Shown piece by piece: positions 50,483 through 50,853 of a DNA stretch of 50,853 nucleotides. The position numbers were made by a program, and so were the translations under genes. Within the stretch, counting starts at the first letter, position 1; the number at the start of each line of letters is the position of its first letter. Under the pieces are notes generated by a model that was given only the letters and a program-made list of their open reading frames with translations, had not been told where the DNA came from and ran no database searches. The stretch is from positions 1 through 50,853 of the forward strand of contig CAMDSO010000014.1 of the NCBI GenBank assembly GCA_945906935.1, read 5' to 3'. The DNA comes from Bordetella parapertussis. GTDB lineage: Bacteria > Pseudomonadota > Gammaproteobacteria > Burkholderiales > SG8-41.

Positions 50483-50853
50483 AACGGCTCCAGTACCGCC
50501 GGCTCGCTGGCGCTGGGCGGCACCAGCGCAACCGCTTTGGCAATGTAATGGCCTTGCGCGTAATCGACACCGATCTCGCGCAGGCGTTCGAGTATCTCGC
50601 CGTCTTCGACGAACTCCGCCACCGTCTTCAAACCGAGCAGATGCGCGGTGCGGTTGATATTCTCGACAATCGCCTGATCCATCGGATCGTTCGCCATGCC
50701 GCGGATGAAGACGCCGTCAATCTTGATGTAATCAACCGGCAGACTTTTCAAATACGCAAACGACGACATGCCCACACCGAAATCGTCGAGTGCAAACCGG
50801 CAGCCGAGGATTTTCAGCTCCCCCATCATCGCCGCCGCATTTTGCAGGTTGGA
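50479..50853 (-). CDS. EAL-domain (cyclic-di-GMP phosphodiesterase-type) protein, C-terminal part only
   Basis: The last 124 residues of a protein whose 5' end lies beyond the window. It contains FALDDFGVGMSSFAYLKSLPVDYIKIDGVFIRGM (metal-binding DD pair and the Lys of the EAL active site), AEFVED and YAQGHYIAKAV, corresponding to the second half of an EAL domain. The EAL motif itself would be upstream and cannot be seen, so activity cannot be judged; GGDEF, PAS or sensor domains may precede it. The stop overlaps the glk start. Confidence 0.88.
   Translation of the reverse strand, partial: SNLQNAAAMMGELKILGCRFALDDFGVGMSSFAYLKSLPVDYIKIDGVFIRGMANDPMDQAIVENINRTAHLLGLKTVAEFVEDGEILERLREIGVDYAQGHYIAKAVALVPPSASEPAVLEPL

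Noticed and set aside
1-50853. Prophage, IS element, integron or tRNA-linked island
   Set aside because: No transposase, integrase, phage structural gene, tRNA or flanking direct repeats were found.

Overview
The window reads as a chromosomal segment of a GC-rich proteobacterium, most likely a betaproteobacterium. This is inferred from gene content: the block msrB–yciB–bolA–ppiC facing a single-chain 1,299-residue PurL, several Bug/TctC-type proteins, a System I cytochrome c maturation set, a SoxC/SoxD-like pair and a proteobacterial-type glucokinase. I saw no rRNA, tRNA, CRISPR array, transposase or phage gene. Coding density is high and most operons show 1–14 bp overlaps.

Layout. 1–2.3 kb: 3' part of a luciferase-like monooxygenase gene behind prfC (minus). 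2.6–6.7 kb: a plus-strand 2-oxoacid dehydrogenase operon (E1 alpha, E1 beta, E2) with an SMP-30-type lactonase gene, closed by a two-way terminator. 6.8–15.8 kb: a long minus-strand series read tctB–tctA–isocitrate/isopropylmalate-type dehydrogenase–FAH-fold protein–leuC-like–leuD-like, then an allantoinase-like polysaccharide deacetylase and an isopropylmalate/homocitrate-synthase-like gene. A Bug gene lying across it on the plus strand has lost about 145 internal residues. 16.0–25.2 kb: an FAD-linked 2-hydroxyacid dehydrogenase, msrB, yciB, bolA, ppiC, purL and nnr. 25.4–28.6 kb: a SoxC-like molybdoenzyme, a short SoxD-like cytochrome, a fluoride channel coupled to it, and an intact Bug gene. 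28.8–30.5 kb: an AtuA-like protein with a DUF4387 protein. 30.7–38.1 kb: a molybdenum/tungsten region (modABC, moaE, moaD, mobB, tupABC, and divergent moeA). 38.1–46.5 kb: an SDR gene and the ccm genes, split into ccmABCD (plus) and ccmEFGHI (minus) converging on a ferredoxin-like relic, then a small cytochrome c. 46.8–50.9 kb: moaA, fdhD, mobA, glk and the end of an EAL-domain gene.

How it fits together. Two uptake systems (ModABC, TupABC) and MoaA, MoaD, MoaE, MobA, MobB, MoeA and FdhD supply molybdenum cofactor, which the SoxC-like enzyme uses; Ccm supplies the c-type cytochromes such as its SoxD-like partner. moaC and moaB/mog are not in the window. The 7–16 kb block couples tricarboxylate-type import to enzymes that resemble the 2-oxoacid chain-elongation steps, and is the best candidate here for an undescribed pathway. 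The AtuA/DUF4387/Bug neighbourhood is a second candidate.

Several short-period tandem repeats (8, 10, 20 and 112 bp) sit directly behind genes, and in three cases the stop codon of the gene lies inside the repeat. Relics (Bug deletion, ferredoxin fragment) and the inverted ccm half point to local rearrangement.
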